From Butyrivibrio fibrisolvens (GTDB taxonomy: Bacteria; Bacillota; Clostridia; Lachnospirales; Lachnospiraceae): a DNA stretch of 64,000 bases. This document shows, piece after piece, positions 62,845 through 64,000 of this stretch (its first letter is position 1; every line of letters starts with the position of its first letter). The notes beneath the pieces were generated by a model that was not told the DNA's origin, searched no databases, and saw only the letters and a list, made by a program, of their open reading frames with translations. The stretch is taken from assembly GCF_023206215.1 (NCBI RefSeq), contig NZ_CP065800.1, positions 3,472,001 to 3,536,000 of the forward strand, written 5' to 3'. Both the position numbers and the translations under genes were made by a program.

Positions 62845-64000
62845 TTACATTACCTTCTGAAACATATGGCGCACCTTGTCCAGGCGGCTGTTTGGACGGC
62901 GGGGCTGGATGACCGGCTGACCGACAGCGGCCTGATATCCTTTCAGCTCTGTAAGGCATACGCTCCGCCCGTTGGTGTAAAAGGCCAGATCAGTACGGTA
63001 TGCCTGTATACAGCGGGCGGGAATCTCGCCAGTAAAGACAACTTCATCCTTTTTTTCCTGGGCCGTTTCGATGGTGGCACAGTATTTCGGTGCATCATGA
63101 TAAGCCCTGGAAAGGTATTCCTGGGGCGCATAGAGGATGAAGGAGAGATAAGGTTCCAGCAGCTGCGTCCCCGATTCCTTCAATGCCTGTTCCAATACAA
63201 TCGGGGCCAATGAGCGGAAGTCCGCCGGCGTGCTGACCGGACTGTAATAAAGCCCGTATTCAAAGCAAATCTTACAGTCCGTTACGTTCCAGCCGAACAA
63301 GCCCTGCTCCAGCCCGTAACGGATACCATCCCTGACAGCGTTTTGAAAACTCTGGTTCAAGTATCCCAGCGAAACCCGGCTCTCGTATTGTACACCGGAG
63401 CCAAGCGAGAGTGGTGTAACAGACAGTCCTATGGATGCCCAAAACGGGTTGGGCGGCACCTCGATATGGATGGTGTGGCTGGCTGCTTTGAGCGGCCGCT
63501 CCATATAAATGACGGAGGGTTCCTTTACCACTGTTTCAAGCTTGTATTTTTCCGACAGCAAAGCGGAAACAACCTCCAACTGCACCCGGCCCAAAAAAGA
63601 AAGAATGATCTCATGGGTGATGGAATCCACTTCGCAACGCAAAAGCGGGTCAGTATCCGCAAGTTGCGTAAGAGCGTCCAGCAGCCGTTCTCTTTGCGCT
63701 GCCGTTTTCGGCGCAATCGTCGTCCGCAGCATGGGGAGGGGGTCCTCGCGCCACCTTTTACGAGGGAGCCGGGTTTGGTCCCCTAATACATCGTTTAACC
63801 TCACGCTGTCGCTGGGAAGGATAACAATTTCACCCTGATAAGCGGTGTCTGTCCGAACAATTTCCCCTTTGGATGGAATACGCATCTCTGTGATTTTCAG
63901 CTTTTCTCTCCCGGCCAGGGCCACCGTATCCCGCAGGCGCAGCGTTCCGCTGTATAACCGTAGATAGACACGCCGCTGGCCGCAATCGGTGTACTCAACC
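62845..64000 (-). CDS. tet(W): Tetracycline resistance ribosomal protection protein, Tet(W) type (C-terminal part, cut by window edge)
   Basis: The last 384 residues of an EF-G-like GTPase that removes tetracycline from the ribosome. The GTP-binding domain lies past the right edge. Seen are domain II ([20 protein letters not shown]), EF-G-like domains IV and V ([40 protein letters not shown]) and the conserved C-terminus [17 protein letters not shown]. The sequence agrees closely with Tet(W) as I remember it. A mosaic tet gene cannot be excluded without the 5' part. The methyltransferase gene starts 50 bp downstream. Confidence 0.93.
   Translation of the reverse strand, partial: VEYTDCGQRRVYLRLYSGTLRLRDTVALAGREKLKITEMRIPSKGEIVRTDTAYQGEIVILPSDSVRLNDVLGDQTRLPRKRWREDPLPMLRTTIAPKTAAQRERLLDALTQLADTDPLLRCEVDSITHEIILSFLGRVQLEVVSALLSEKYKLETVVKEPSVIYMERPLKAASHTIHIEVPPNPFWASIGLSVTPLSLGSGVQYESRVSLGYLNQSFQNAVRDGIRYGLEQGLFGWNVTDCKICFEYGLYYSPVSTPADFRSLAPIVLEQALKESGTQLLEPYLSFILYAPQEYLSRAYHDAPKYCATIETAQEKKDEVVFTGEIPARCIQAYRTDLAFYTNGRSVCLTELKGYQAAVGQPVIQPRRPNSRLDKVRHMFQKVM

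Larger units (their letters stand above)
49480..64000. mobile_element. Degraded mosaic integrative/mobilizable element with tet(W)
   Basis: Base composition turns GC-rich after about 49,650, and every gene is of mobile-element type: serine recombinase remnant, mobC, Tn916-like regulators, MFS efflux, an ABC/radical SAM module and tet(W). The left boundary lies between the ychF promoter and the recombinase terminator (about 49,480-49,650); no att repeat could be assigned because the right end is outside the window. The conjugation genes that should lie between relaxase and recombinase are missing. Internal direct and inverted repeats show serial insertions. Confidence 0.85.

Overview
The window looks like a chromosome segment of a rumen or gut Lachnospiraceae, most likely Butyrivibrio or a close relative. 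Supporting signs are an AT-rich Gram-positive gene set, DUF5688 and DUF4860 proteins, an AroE-AroK fusion, strong AGGAGG ribosome sites and several TTG starts. A visibly more GC-rich mobile element fills the right-hand quarter. Family names come from motifs and memory; no database was searched.

Layout. 1-618: 5' part of gap (glyceraldehyde-3-phosphate dehydrogenase). 1132-1947: PHP phosphatase. 2055-6249: a transglutaminase-like lipoprotein and a small type II secretion/type IV pilus-like operon (GspF-like platform plus four pseudopilin-like proteins), with two apparent homopolymer frameshifts. 6457-11626: marR, a heterodimeric ABC exporter and a hypothetical gene. 11830-12453: CheC-like protein. 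12626-18738: fructose uptake operon (fruR, fruK, fruA) with the general PTS genes ptsH and ptsI. 18968-26959: an orphan gene, gdhA, an SH3-domain membrane protein, tRNA-Arg(CCG), a DUF5688 gene, efp and a chemotaxis receptor. 27337-29795: aroQ, fused aroE-aroK and a YqeG phosphatase. 29846-35063: oligopeptide ABC transporter. 35194-46570: nrdR and a reduced division and cell-wall (dcw) cluster from ftsZ back to mraZ. 47139-49395: lgt and ychF.

From about 49.5 kb to the end is a degraded, mosaic integrative or mobilizable element. It has a chimeric gene joining the first residues of a relaxase to the C-terminal part of a large serine recombinase, mobC, Tn916-type HTH and sigma-factor genes, an XRE regulator and a Mef-like MFS efflux gene behind an attenuator-like leader. 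It also carries a module of TetR, ABC ATPase, two permeases, a cysteine-rich KTR protein, a radical SAM enzyme and DegV, then a SAM methyltransferase and a tet(W)-type ribosomal protection gene that runs off the window. A 29-bp direct repeat brackets the ABC/radical SAM module and a roughly 100-bp imperfect inverted repeat brackets a larger 8.8-kb block, which shows piecewise assembly.

The least expected signals are not single genes. At three chromosomal loci the last codons of a gene, with its stop codon, head a degenerate tandem array (periods 25, 35 and about 42 bp). Two compact multibranched structures lie between genes (4529-4580 and 46861-46951). The lipoprotein at 2055 would need a -1 shift on a perfect A_AAA_AAA heptamer to join its ribosome site and start codon to its signal peptide.
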